Origin: an uncultured Cellvibrio sp.
Lineage (GTDB): Bacteria > Pseudomonadota > Gammaproteobacteria > Pseudomonadales > Cellvibrionaceae
NCBI GenBank assembly: GCA_946886255.1
Contig: CAMPIG010000209.1
Coordinates: forward strand, 1 to 8,214
Direction: 5' to 3'
DNA: 8,214 bases
Shown here: positions 1-6,553 of the stretch, piece after piece
How the letters are laid out: the number at the start of each line of letters is the position of its first letter
Position numbering within the stretch: the stretch's first letter is position 1
Notes under the pieces: model-generated
The model's database searches: none
Told to the model about the DNA's origin: nothing
What the model saw: only the letters and a program-made list of their open reading frames with translations
Program-made: the position numbers and the translations under genes

Positions 1-1
1 G

Positions 2-679
2 GTTAAAGCCTGCGTGGTGGTGCCCAACTTCAGCAATCCGCTCGGCGCCTGTATGCCAGTGGAGCACAAACAACGGTTGGTAAAGCTGCTCGACCAACAG
101 CAAATCGTGTTGATCGAGGACGATATCTACGGCGACCTGGCATTTTCCGGGCAACGCCCGCCCCTGTGCATGGGCATGACCGACAGCGGCAACGTCATCC
201 TGTGCAGCTCAGTTTCCAAAACCCTGTCGCCTGGTTTGCGGGTTGGCTGGATCGCACCGGGGCGTTTTCAGCAGCGGGTCGAATATATGAAATATGTACT
301 TAACCTCGCCTCGCCCACCCTCTCGCAACTTGCAGTCGCCGATTTGTTGGAAAGCGGTGTGTATGAACGTCATCTGCGCAAGGTGCGCGGCGAATACGCG
401 CAAGCGGTAACGCGGATGACGCAAGCCGTATCGGATTATTTTCCGGAAGGCACGCGCGTTACTCAGCCGCAGGGCGGATTCGTCATCTGGCTGGAATTGC
501 CAGAGAATGTTGACAGTTTTGACCTGGCGCGGCGTTCACTTGCACAAGGTATCAGCATCGCGCCGGGACCCATTTTTTCGCCGAGCCAGAAGTATCGGAA
601 TTTTATTCGGCTGTCGTGTGCGTGTGTGTGGAATAGTCGGGTGGAGAAGGCGTTGGTTAGGTTGGCGGGGATGATTTGA
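2..679 (+). CDS. MocR-type (GntR/aminotransferase) transcriptional regulator, C-terminal part
   Basis: The reading frame is open to the left edge, so this is the last 225 or so residues of a longer protein; the GTG at 14 is not a credible start. What remains is the C-terminal half of a fold-type I PLP aminotransferase domain. It shows NFSNPLG (residues 9-15 of the fragment), EDDIYGDL (39-46) with the Asp and Tyr that contact PLP, SVSKTLSPGLRVGW with the predicted PLP-binding Lys at fragment residue 73 (codon 218-220), and a late FIRLS with the substrate-carboxylate Arg (residue 203). The NPLG, YGDL and SKTLSPGLRVGW wording is typical of MocR/PdxR-like proteins, in which a GntR winged-helix domain of about 75 residues precedes this domain. 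That N-terminal domain would lie outside the window, so a plain aminotransferase is the alternative. In MocR proteins the domain senses PLP or an amino compound rather than acting as an enzyme. The last 25 or so codons are unusually G/T-rich on the coding strand. Confidence 0.85.
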   Translation, partial: VKACVVVPNFSNPLGACMPVEHKQRLVKLLDQQQIVLIEDDIYGDLAFSGQRPPLCMGMTDSGNVILCSSVSKTLSPGLRVGWIAPGRFQQRVEYMKYVLNLASPTLSQLAVADLLESGVYERHLRKVRGEYAQAVTRMTQAVSDYFPEGTRVTQPQGGFVIWLELPENVDSFDLARRSLAQGISIAPGPIFSPSQKYRNFIRLSCACVWNSRVEKALVRLAGMI

Positions 680-713
680 ATTGTTCTGGGGTTGCTGCTT
701 AACGCAAACAGGT

Positions 714-740
714 GTCGGATTACGCTGGCGCTAATCCGAC
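714..740. repeat. Intergenic palindrome, GTCGGATTA/TAATCCGAC type
   Basis: Perfect 9-bp arms, GTCGGATTA (714-722) and TAATCCGAC (732-740), enclose CGCTGGCGC, which can add three more pairs with one bulged base. From memory, near-identical elements (the GTAGGTCGGATTAGCG...CGTAATCCGACA type) are scattered between genes in many beta- and gammaproteobacterial genomes; I cannot check copy number here. It lies in the 86-bp gap between two convergent genes, a usual place for such elements. There is no T-run on either side, so a normal intrinsic terminator is unlikely, although the hairpin may protect the transcript 3' ends. Confidence 0.7.
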
Positions 741-765
741 CTACGGGGGAAAGCATTTCGGGTTA

Positions 766-1656
766 TTAGCCGGGCAACAACACCGCCAACAAAAACGGCA
801 AAGTCACAAACGCCACTAAGGTAGAAATCACCACCATGGCCGCGATCTCCTGTGGGTTGCGGTCGTAGCGCAGGGCCAGTAAATAATTAAACACCGCCAC
901 CGGCATGGCGGATTGCAATAACACCACACTGCGCGAGACACCTTCCACATTTAGCAACCAACAACTTAACCATCCCAGCGCAAGACCGCCGAAGATCCTT
1001 GCGATGCTGAAACCAAAACTGCGCCCCCAGGTGCCGATTTTGAGGGTCGCGAGGGAGACGCCGAGGGTGATGGTCATCAGAGGAATCGCGAAGCCGCCGA
1101 TCAGGGTCACAGTATTGTCGATCCAGCGCGGCAAGTGCGTGCCGGTTACCAGCATTGCCAGCGCAATGATCATGGAATGGATCACCGGCTGACGCGCCAT
1201 ATCTTTAAAACGATCGCCCCAACCGCCTTCAGAAACCAGCAGCAGCCCCACCGTAAAGGTAGCGATCATCATCACCATAAACGAACCGAGCGCCAGCGCG
1301 AGACCGAGTTGGCCGAAGGCAAACAGGCACAAGGGCAAACCCATGTTGCCGTTATTAGGGAAGATCAGCGGCGGAAGGTAAGTGGGAATATCCAGCTTGA
1401 AACTGCGGAGCATCAGCCACCCCAACACACCCATTGCCGCCATCGCAACAGCCGTGGCCAACATGACTTCACCCATTACTGATGCGTCCACCTCCACCTT
1501 GCTCATTGCCGAAATAATCAAACAAGGCGTGCCCACATACATGACGATGCGCGAGACAAAGTCTGCCGGGTAAGCCGTGCCAGTACGACCCCAGATAAAA
1601 CCGATCAGTACGCTGATCACAATAGGGGCAAGGATCGCGAATAACTCGCTCAGCAT
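766..1656 (-). CDS. AEC-family (auxin efflux carrier-like) membrane transporter
   Basis: A 296-residue, very hydrophobic protein with about ten membrane segments, such as residues 5-21, 64-83, 94-115 and the C-terminal stretch ending LLAVLLPG. The family mark is the block PNNGNMGLPL (residues 100-109), matching the N-x-G-N-x-G-L-P motif of AEC/bile-acid-sodium-symporter-fold carriers, in which unwound helices cross. The length fits the family (about 300-320). Members export or exchange organic acids such as malate or malonate; no substrate can be assigned here. I chose the ATG at 1656 because AGAGG precedes it by 6 bases and the protein then begins directly with its first membrane helix (MLSELFAILAP). 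The longer frame back to 1752 would add a polar, Cys-rich leader of 32 residues unlike the family. The gene converges on the MocR gene and is divergent from the cytochrome gene. Confidence 0.88.
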   Translation of the reverse strand: MLSELFAILAPIVISVLIGFIWGRTGTAYPADFVSRIVMYVGTPCLIISAMSKVEVDASVMGEVMLATAVAMAAMGVLGWLMLRSFKLDIPTYLPPLIFPNNGNMGLPLCLFAFGQLGLALALGSFMVMMIATFTVGLLLVSEGGWGDRFKDMARQPVIHSMIIALAMLVTGTHLPRWIDNTVTLIGGFAIPLMTITLGVSLATLKIGTWGRSFGFSIARIFGGLALGWLSCWLLNVEGVSRSVVLLQSAMPVAVFNYLLALRYDRNPQEIAAMVVISTLVAFVTLPFLLAVLLPG

Positions 1657-1674
1657 GAAAAACCTCTGTGCAAA

Positions 1675-1691
1675 ATGTTCAAGGCGAACAT
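1675..1691. promoter_or_regulatory. Candidate operator dyad ATGTTC-N5-GAACAT
   Basis: Perfect 6-bp inverted arms separated by AAGGC, starting 18 bp upstream of the transporter start codon and inside the 163-bp gap to the divergent cytochrome gene. The symmetry and size suit a dimeric repressor or a LysR/GntR-type activator. No specific regulator can be named, and the position would also allow a role in the mRNA leader of the transporter. Confidence 0.35.
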
Positions 1692-1819
1692 GATAGCAGG
1701 CTTGATCACAGGGTCGGTCAGATCGAGGACATGGCAGATCACACTCAACCAATCCCTTGTGTAAGAAATCTGCAATAACCGACTGTTACCTTGCCGGCTC
1801 TACCGTGGCCAGCAAAAAA

Positions 1820-3496
1820 ATGATTATTCCCATGAGCACATTTTTCCATTACCTCCGTCTTCCCTTCGTCATCGTGAGCCTTTTCGGGTTAGCAGCCTGC
1901 GATCCAAACGTAAATCTCAGCCTGGCACCTCCCGTGCAGGCAGAGTCGGCCCAAAGTTTATTACCGGCGATAGACGCGACCAAACGCACGCCGGTAACCA
2001 ACGAAAAAATTACCAACCTGGAAGCACCAGTGCCGTCCCAGTGCTACACCAAGACGGAAAACAAACACAACCCCTGTTATACCTGCCATCAAATGTATGA
2101 CCGCCGGGCAGAACCGCGCATGAACATGCTGGATGACGGCGGCTTGCAAGGTGTGTATTTATTTTCCGATGAAGGGTTAACCAACCACTGGGAAAATTTA
2201 TTTGTCGACCGACAGGAATGGCTGAAAAGCATTAGTGATGACAATATCCAGGCATACGTTAACCAGGATAATTACAGCGCACTCGCGCCCAAACTCCAGC
2301 AAGAAAACTGGGGCGGATTTATCCCCGACTTGCAAAATTTTGCCAAACCGGACATTGCGTTTGACGAACAAGGTTTCGCCAGGGACAACAGCGGCTGGGT
2401 TGCCTTTAATTACAAACCTTTTCCCGGCACCTTTTGGCCAACTAACGGCTCTACCGATGATGTGATTATTCGTTTGCCCGAAGTATTTCGCGAACTCAGC
2501 GGTCAGTTTGATCGCGAGGTTTATCTGATTAATCTCTCGCTGGTTGAGTTGGCCATAAAAAATATGGCTAGCATTTCAATTCCGCCCAGTGATGAACGCC
2601 GCTTGAATATCGACCTGAACGGCGACGGCGAATTACAGCAATCTGTTACCACATTAATCAAACTGACGAACTATATTGGTGACGCACATCAGCAACCCCT
2701 GACATTTCAACAATATCCCGCTGGCACAGAGTTAATGCATTCCGTGCGTTACGTGGGCACTGATGATGAAGGCAATATTTTTGTGCCGGAACGAATGAAA
2801 GAGCTGCGTTACATGCGCAAGCTGAAAGCCTTGGAACAGCATGATGTCAGTTCCCGTTACGATCGCGAACGCAAAGAAAAAAATATGGGCAAGCTGCCTG
2901 ACTTTGTGAATCTGGGCGAAAAAGGTTTGGAAAATGGCATGGGTTGGATCATGCAAGGTTTTATTGAAGACTACAACGGCGAGCTGCGTCCACAGACTTA
3001 TGAAGAAACCATGTTTTGTATGGGTTGTCACGCAGCCATCGGCGCGAACATTGACCAAACCTTTGCCATGCCAAGAAAAATCACCGGCCGTTCCGGCTGG
3101 GGTTATATCAACCTGAAAGGCATGCGGGATGCGCCTAATGTGAATGAAGACGGTGGGGAAATTCTAAATTACTTCAAGCGCGCGGGTGGCGGCAGTGAGT
3201 TCCGTGAGAATCCGGAAATGCTCTCCCGCTGGTTTGACGAGAACGGGATGGTGGATGAAGAAAAAATCAGCGCTGCCGATGTTTACACCTTAATCACGCC
3301 CTCACGCAAACGCGCCCTGCAACTCAATAAAGCCTATACGCAGATCGTGCGTTCGCAAAGTTATATCTACGGTCGGGATGCGACCTGGTTGCCCGCACAA
3401 AACGTCTTTTTATCAATCGATGAGTCAGCGCCGCCACTCCCATCAGAACATCGCCATTATCATTGGGATATTCGCCTCAACTGGTCAGAAAAATAG
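1820..3496 (+). CDS. Two-heme c-type cytochrome lipoprotein of unknown substrate
   Basis: With the ATG at 1820 the product has 558 residues. A hydrophobic signal with lipobox LAAC gives lipidation at Cys27; Asp follows at +2, which in E. coli retains lipoproteins in the inner membrane, though the rule differs in other genera. Two heme-c motifs are present: CYTCH (86-90) and CMGCH (400-404). About 310 residues lie between them, including D-L-N-G-D-G-E-L (265-272), which resembles an EF-hand or dockerin calcium loop. An extra Cys at 75 precedes the first heme site. The protein should be an envelope electron carrier or redox enzyme; I do not recognise a named enzyme, and it lacks the usual look of small cytochromes or MauG peroxidases. 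The start is uncertain: ATG 1832 also leaves an intact signal peptide (Cys23), and neither start has a strong ribosome-binding site. The TTG at 1757 would add an unlikely leader. A PhoX-like lipoprotein gene follows after 136 bp. Confidence 0.85.
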   Translation: MIIPMSTFFHYLRLPFVIVSLFGLAACDPNVNLSLAPPVQAESAQSLLPAIDATKRTPVTNEKITNLEAPVPSQCYTKTENKHNPCYTCHQMYDRRAEPRMNMLDDGGLQGVYLFSDEGLTNHWENLFVDRQEWLKSISDDNIQAYVNQDNYSALAPKLQQENWGGFIPDLQNFAKPDIAFDEQGFARDNSGWVAFNYKPFPGTFWPTNGSTDDVIIRLPEVFRELSGQFDREVYLINLSLVELAIKNMASISIPPSDERRLNIDLNGDGELQQSVTTLIKLTNYIGDAHQQPLTFQQYPAGTELMHSVRYVGTDDEGNIFVPERMKELRYMRKLKALEQHDVSSRYDRERKEKNMGKLPDFVNLGEKGLENGMGWIMQGFIEDYNGELRPQTYEETMFCMGCHAAIGANIDQTFAMPRKITGRSGWGYINLKGMRDAPNVNEDGGEILNYFKRAGGGSEFRENPEMLSRWFDENGMVDEEKISAADVYTLITPSRKRALQLNKAYTQIVRSQSYIYGRDATWLPAQNVFLSIDESAPPLPSEHRHYHWDIRLNWSEK

Positions 3497-3542
3497 GATC
3501 GACATAGACATCGGTTAATCACGCTTTGGCGCTGCAAAAAAA

Positions 3543-3560
3543 GTTTCACCAGTTTGAAAC
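3543..3560. promoter_or_regulatory. Inverted repeat GTTTCA-N6-TGAAAC upstream of the PhoX-like gene
   Basis: Perfect 6-bp arms at 3543-3548 and 3555-3560 lie in the 136-bp gap between the cytochrome gene and the PhoX-like gene, about 70 bp before the latter's start. No T-run follows, so it is more likely an operator than a terminator. The TTGAAA within it could act as a -35 element, but I see no convincing -10 at the right distance. I searched by eye for a Pho box in this gap and found none. Confidence 0.3.
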
Positions 3561-3632
3561 AAAATGTACCGCAAACAGACATATTCATTTTCTACAGTGG
3601 CGGCTCCAAGTTTATAACTGAGTGATAAACCT

Positions 3633-5354
3633 ATGAATCCGCTTTTTAATAAAAAATTACTTGCCGTGGTGATCTCTTCTTTGTTGGTGCTGACTGCCTG
3701 CAGTGGCGATGATGGTGACGATGGCGTTGATGGGGCCAATGGGCAAAATGGTTCTAATGGTCAAGACGGACAAGATGGCCAAGATCTGACAGCTGCGCCG
3801 AAACTGGTTCGTCTCGCCACGCTGCCGTTAAAAGCCGAGCTAACCGGAATCTACAAAACCGATAACGGTGATCTCTTTTTTAACGTGCAACATCCGCTGG
3901 ATTCCTTACCGGATGACGAAGGTAAAGCTGCTGTAGGCGCATGGGTCGGTGTTGATATCGACAACCTTGATCCGGATATGGACAGCATCTCTGTACCCGC
4001 TGCAGATTCTGCAGAAGCGCAAACCACTCGTGTGGCCGTAGGCAGTTATCAGGTGCTGGGTCGTCAAGGCGATACCTATGCGGGTGCACTTCCCTTTGGT
4101 TTGGGCAATATCACCAACGCTACCGAAAGCGCTTCCGTTAAGCAGTCCAACAACCCCGATTTCAATGCATTCCTTGCCAACAATGCTGACGGCAGTGAAG
4201 GCTTTCTGTTTACCGCGTGGGAAGATCGTCCGGGTGGTGTCAGCCGCATGAGCCTGACCAAACAGGAAGATGGTTCATGGAGCGTGACGGATGCAATGAA
4301 TATTGATTTCAGCAACGTTGCCGGCACCATCATCAACTGTTTCGGTACCGTATCACCTTGGGGCACGCCACTGACTTCAGAAGAAAATTATGAAGCAGAG
4401 AAAACCGAGAACTGGAATAACAGTGCTTACTCAACCGGATACCCTAACTATGCCGATGTGCTGAATATTCAGGATTATTTGGGTGGCACTTTCCCCAACC
4501 CATATGACTACGGCTACATCGTCGAGATTGCCGACTCTAAATCAGACGCTCCGGTCGCCATCAAGCATTTCACCCTGGGCCGTGTTGCTCACGAAAACCC
4601 GGTCATCATGCCGGATAAAAAGACGGTTTATTTAACCGATGACGGCTCCAAAAAAGGCTTCTATAAATTTGTCGCTGATACAGCTGGCGATTTGAGCGCA
4701 GGCACTCTGTACGCCGCCAAAGTCACTCAAGATGCCACCCTGGACCACACTAAAGCCGGATTCGATATTGAATGGATTGAGCTGGCTCATGCTACTAACA
4801 CCGAGATCGAAGCTTGGGTGAACGAGTACGACGGCATAGATGAAGAAGATTATGTAGAGGGCGAAACCAGCTACATCAGCGATACAGAAGTCACCAGTTG
4901 GGCTAACGGCACAGCGGCTGATGACCGCGTTGCATTCCTCGAAACCTTGCGGGCCGCCGAAGCCAAAGGCGCAACCGTAGAGTTCAACAAGATGGAAGGC
5001 ATCAACATCAACTATGACGGCGTTATTAACGGCACTGTGCCCTTCATGTACGTGGGCATTGCAGAAGCTGTCGGCGCAATGTCTGATGGTGAAGGTGATA
5101 TCCAGATCGACGGCAATCCCTGTGGCATCGTGTATCGCCTGAACCTTGATATCCAATACAACGCCAGCCGCATGGAGCCAGTCGTATTTGGTGGCGCTTA
5201 TGACGGTACATCTACCGCCGACAAATGCTCAGTAGACAGCATTGCCCAACCAGACAACATCGAAGTATTGGACGATGGCCGGGTATTAATCGGTGAAGAC
5301 AGCAGCAACCATCTCAACAATATGATGTGGATTTATAACCCCAAAGGCGTTTAA
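3633..5354 (+). CDS. PhoX/DUF839-family beta-propeller lipoprotein with collagen-like linker
   Basis: A 573-residue protein. The signal peptide ends in lipobox LTAC with lipidated Cys23 and Ser at +2, consistent with outer-membrane sorting. Residues 25-51 form nine Gly-X-Y triplets rich in Asp, Asn and Gln, probably an extended tether. The PhoX-like domain shows ELTG...GDLFFNVQHP (69-88), WEDRPGG (196-202), NCFGTVSPWGTPLTSEE (235-251), GRVAHENP (316-323), TDDGSKKGFYKF (335-346), and near the end PDNIEVLDDGRVLIGED (540-556). In studied PhoX phosphatases the NC..PWGT..EE block carries the Cys and Glu that bind an Fe/Ca cluster; Cys236, Glu250 and Glu251 are kept here. Activity as an alkaline phosphatase is possible but unproven. 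The order of blocks is unusual, with the QHP block at the N-terminus (see findings). The ATG at 3633 is chosen because a signal peptide begins there; only a weak GAGTG precedes it. A terminator lies about 95 bp downstream. Confidence 0.85.
   Translation: MNPLFNKKLLAVVISSLLVLTACSGDDGDDGVDGANGQNGSNGQDGQDGQDLTAAPKLVRLATLPLKAELTGIYKTDNGDLFFNVQHPLDSLPDDEGKAAVGAWVGVDIDNLDPDMDSISVPAADSAEAQTTRVAVGSYQVLGRQGDTYAGALPFGLGNITNATESASVKQSNNPDFNAFLANNADGSEGFLFTAWEDRPGGVSRMSLTKQEDGSWSVTDAMNIDFSNVAGTIINCFGTVSPWGTPLTSEENYEAEKTENWNNSAYSTGYPNYADVLNIQDYLGGTFPNPYDYGYIVEIADSKSDAPVAIKHFTLGRVAHENPVIMPDKKTVYLTDDGSKKGFYKFVADTAGDLSAGTLYAAKVTQDATLDHTKAGFDIEWIELAHATNTEIEAWVNEYDGIDEEDYVEGETSYISDTEVTSWANGTAADDRVAFLETLRAAEAKGATVEFNKMEGININYDGVINGTVPFMYVGIAEAVGAMSDGEGDIQIDGNPCGIVYRLNLDIQYNASRMEPVVFGGAYDGTSTADKCSVDSIAQPDNIEVLDDGRVLIGEDSSNHLNNMMWIYNPKGV
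3705..3785 (+). repeat. Collagen-like Gly-X-Y coding repeat (nine triplets)
   Basis: Codons for residues 25-51 of the PhoX-like lipoprotein place Gly at every third position (25, 28 ... 49) with Asp/Asn/Gln/Ser/Ala/Val between, ending in three near-identical G-Q-D triplets. There is no proline, so a stable collagen triple helix is less likely than a flexible acidic tether. At DNA level it is a degenerate 9-base repeat (GGN with GAT/GAC/AAT) and could change length by slippage. Confidence 0.8.
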
Positions 5355-5372
5355 TTCTAATCAGTAGGGATT

Positions 5373-5387
5373 GCGTCCCAGGGACGC
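5373..5387. repeat. Perfect 15-bp palindrome GCGTCCC-A-GGGACGC
   Basis: The two 7-base arms flank a single A, 19 bp after the stop codon of the PhoX-like gene. As RNA it can form a 6-bp stem with a three-base loop, but no T-run follows, so it is not an intrinsic terminator by itself. It may be a protein-binding dyad or part of a short 3' structure upstream of the true terminator at 5450. Confidence 0.45.
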
Positions 5388-5394
5388 GAGCAAC

Positions 5395-5402
5395 AAGGAG
5401 GT
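5395..5402 (+). promoter_or_regulatory. Shine-Dalgarno-like AAGGAGGT without a start codon
   Basis: A full match to the anti-16S consensus, but the next 20 bases contain no ATG or GTG at a workable distance; the nearest TTG is at 5422, about 19 bases away. The only frames opened from here are short and run through the terminator at 5450. It may be chance, a remnant of a lost gene, or part of a small RNA. Confidence 0.35.
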
Positions 5403-5449
5403 AAACAAGGAAGAGCATTTTTTGATATCCCTTTCAATGACCGACGTGT

Positions 5450-5472
5450 GGGCTGATGGATCAGCCCTTTTT
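5450..5472 (+). terminator. Intrinsic terminator after the PhoX-like gene
   Basis: Perfect 7-bp stem GGGCTGA (5450-5456) and TCAGCCC (5461-5467), loop TGGA, followed directly by TTTTT (5468-5472). This is a textbook Rho-independent terminator for rightward transcripts and probably ends the cytochrome/PhoX-like block. On the other strand the hairpin is followed by ACACG, so it should not efficiently end the convergent LytTR transcript. Confidence 0.9.
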
Positions 5473-5492
5473 ACGATGCGACTTCATCTGAC

Positions 5493-6452
5493 TTATCCAC
5501 ACTCCCCCATCGCCCCCTTAAACGCATCACGATATCGACGCGACAGCGTTAGCTCCTCTCCTGTATGCAAAAACACACAGTAATCTCCCGCCTCAGTTGG
5601 TTGAATATGGTTAATGCTGCCGAGGTTAACAATCAGCGAGCGATGTATCCGAATAAACATGTCCCGCGGCAATAAAGATTCCAGGCGACTGAGGGTGATT
5701 CGCATGGGGTACACGCTGTCTTTTACATGCAGGTTGGCGTAATTACCGGATGCTTCAACCCAACGGATATCAGACACGGCCACGAGAAATTCCTTACCCA
5801 GCTTTTTGACCAACAAGCGATCCGGTAGTGGAGTGGAAGAGGTTTCGCTTTCATCCATGTAGCTCGCCTCGCCTTGCAAACGTCGGACAATAAATTGATA
5901 GCTGGTGCCCACCAATAAAATGATCAGGTAGGTCATGGCATCCTTGCGGTATTCGTACAGCAACTCATAACCCAGATCGCCAAAGTTGTAGTCGTAACCC
6001 GCCATCCAGTACACCCATTCACGCAACACAACCATGCCCGACACATGAATGAGGGAAAACGGCAAGGTCAAGAGCACATGAACAACCAATAAGCCAGTTA
6101 AGCCCAAACGTGCCTGGAGCCAAGTGTGGATGCGAAGTATCGGCCAGACACTCAGTAGAATAATGAGGGTGCTGGACGCCTCCCAGCAAAAAGGCTCCCA
6201 TGCGACAATGCTGCTGTCGTGACGGCGTATTTCCATCAACGACGTCGTGGCAAGCAGCAGCGTGTTCAGGAGCCCCCACACTATCAACAGCCCCGGTTGC
6301 CAGAGATGCTGGTGAGCAAGGAAGTGGTTTTTCAACCGAGTCGTGTTGTTGTCCTTGTTGTCGCTGGTGTTCACTCTAGGTACCAAACCTTCGCATAAAA
6401 ACTCTCCGCCGTTTGTCCCGGCTGGCTGCCGGTTATCACAACCCTTTGTCAT
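5493..6452 (-). CDS. Membrane-anchored LytTR-domain transcriptional regulator
   Basis: A 319-residue protein. Residues 53-190 hold about four hydrophobic membrane segments (near 53-72, 92-106, 117-140 and 173-190). A short acidic linker (SYMDESETSS) leads to a C-terminal LytTR DNA-binding domain (about 210-315). That domain shows FLVAVSDIRWVEASGNYANLHV, MRITLSRLE, the hallmark MFIRIHRSLIVNLGSINHI and a final LSRRYRDAFK. There is no response-regulator receiver domain, so it is a one-component membrane sensor-regulator that would bind DNA from the membrane. It is divergent from the acyltransferase gene, a common arrangement for a regulator and its target. The start is uncertain: the ATG at 6452 has a weak GGTAAG upstream, while a GTG at 6374 would remove a 26-residue polar N-terminus that looks non-conserved. 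The stop codon lies inside a perfect DnaA-box sequence (5493-5501). Confidence 0.88.
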   Translation of the reverse strand: MTKGCDNRQPAGTNGGEFLCEGLVPRVNTSDNKDNNTTRLKNHFLAHQHLWQPGLLIVWGLLNTLLLATTSLMEIRRHDSSIVAWEPFCWEASSTLIILLSVWPILRIHTWLQARLGLTGLLVVHVLLTLPFSLIHVSGMVVLREWVYWMAGYDYNFGDLGYELLYEYRKDAMTYLIILLVGTSYQFIVRRLQGEASYMDESETSSTPLPDRLLVKKLGKEFLVAVSDIRWVEASGNYANLHVKDSVYPMRITLSRLESLLPRDMFIRIHRSLIVNLGSINHIQPTEAGDYCVFLHTGEELTLSRRYRDAFKGAMGECG

Positions 6453-6463
6453 TCAATCACTTA

Positions 6464-6483
6464 CCGAAACGATCCAGGTTCGG
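6464..6483. promoter_or_regulatory. Possible LytTR operator CCGAA-N10-TTCGG in the divergent gap
   Basis: Five-bp inverted arms at 6464-6468 and 6479-6483 lie in the 101-bp region between the divergent LytTR and acyltransferase genes. LytTR regulators bind pairs of short sites separated by about a helical turn, and this spacing fits, but five-base arms occur easily by chance. The promoters of both genes should also be in this gap; I see no strong -35/-10 pair. Confidence 0.25.
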
Positions 6484-6553
6484 CTGCGGGCACACTGCGC
6501 GCTTGAGCCCGGCCATTGTGCAGGCCTCCATCGTCATCTGTCGGAGATTATTC

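Noticed and set aside
1757..1819. N-terminal extension of the cytochrome gene from the TTG at 1757
   Set aside because: It would put 21 mostly polar residues before a complete lipoprotein signal peptide; the ATGs at 1820 or 1832 give a normal signal.
4632..5156. Long leftward open frame (174 codons) inside the PhoX-like gene
   Set aside because: It lies wholly antisense to a well-supported gene with recognisable family motifs, and its translation has no recognisable domain.
5493..5501. Perfect DnaA box TTATCCACA at the stop codon of the LytTR gene
   Set aside because: A single isolated 9-mer that overlaps coding sequence; such matches occur by chance and no other origin or promoter signals surround it.
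5371..5583. Short rightward frame of 70 codons after the PhoX-like gene
   Set aside because: It starts before the AAGGAGGT rather than after it, passes through the terminator and overlaps the end of the LytTR gene antisense.
6413..6553. Longer acyltransferase reading frame from the TTG at 6413
   Set aside because: It would overlap the LytTR gene start and add an Arg/His-rich tail; the ATG at 6554 has a good GGAG at proper spacing and starts at the family block.
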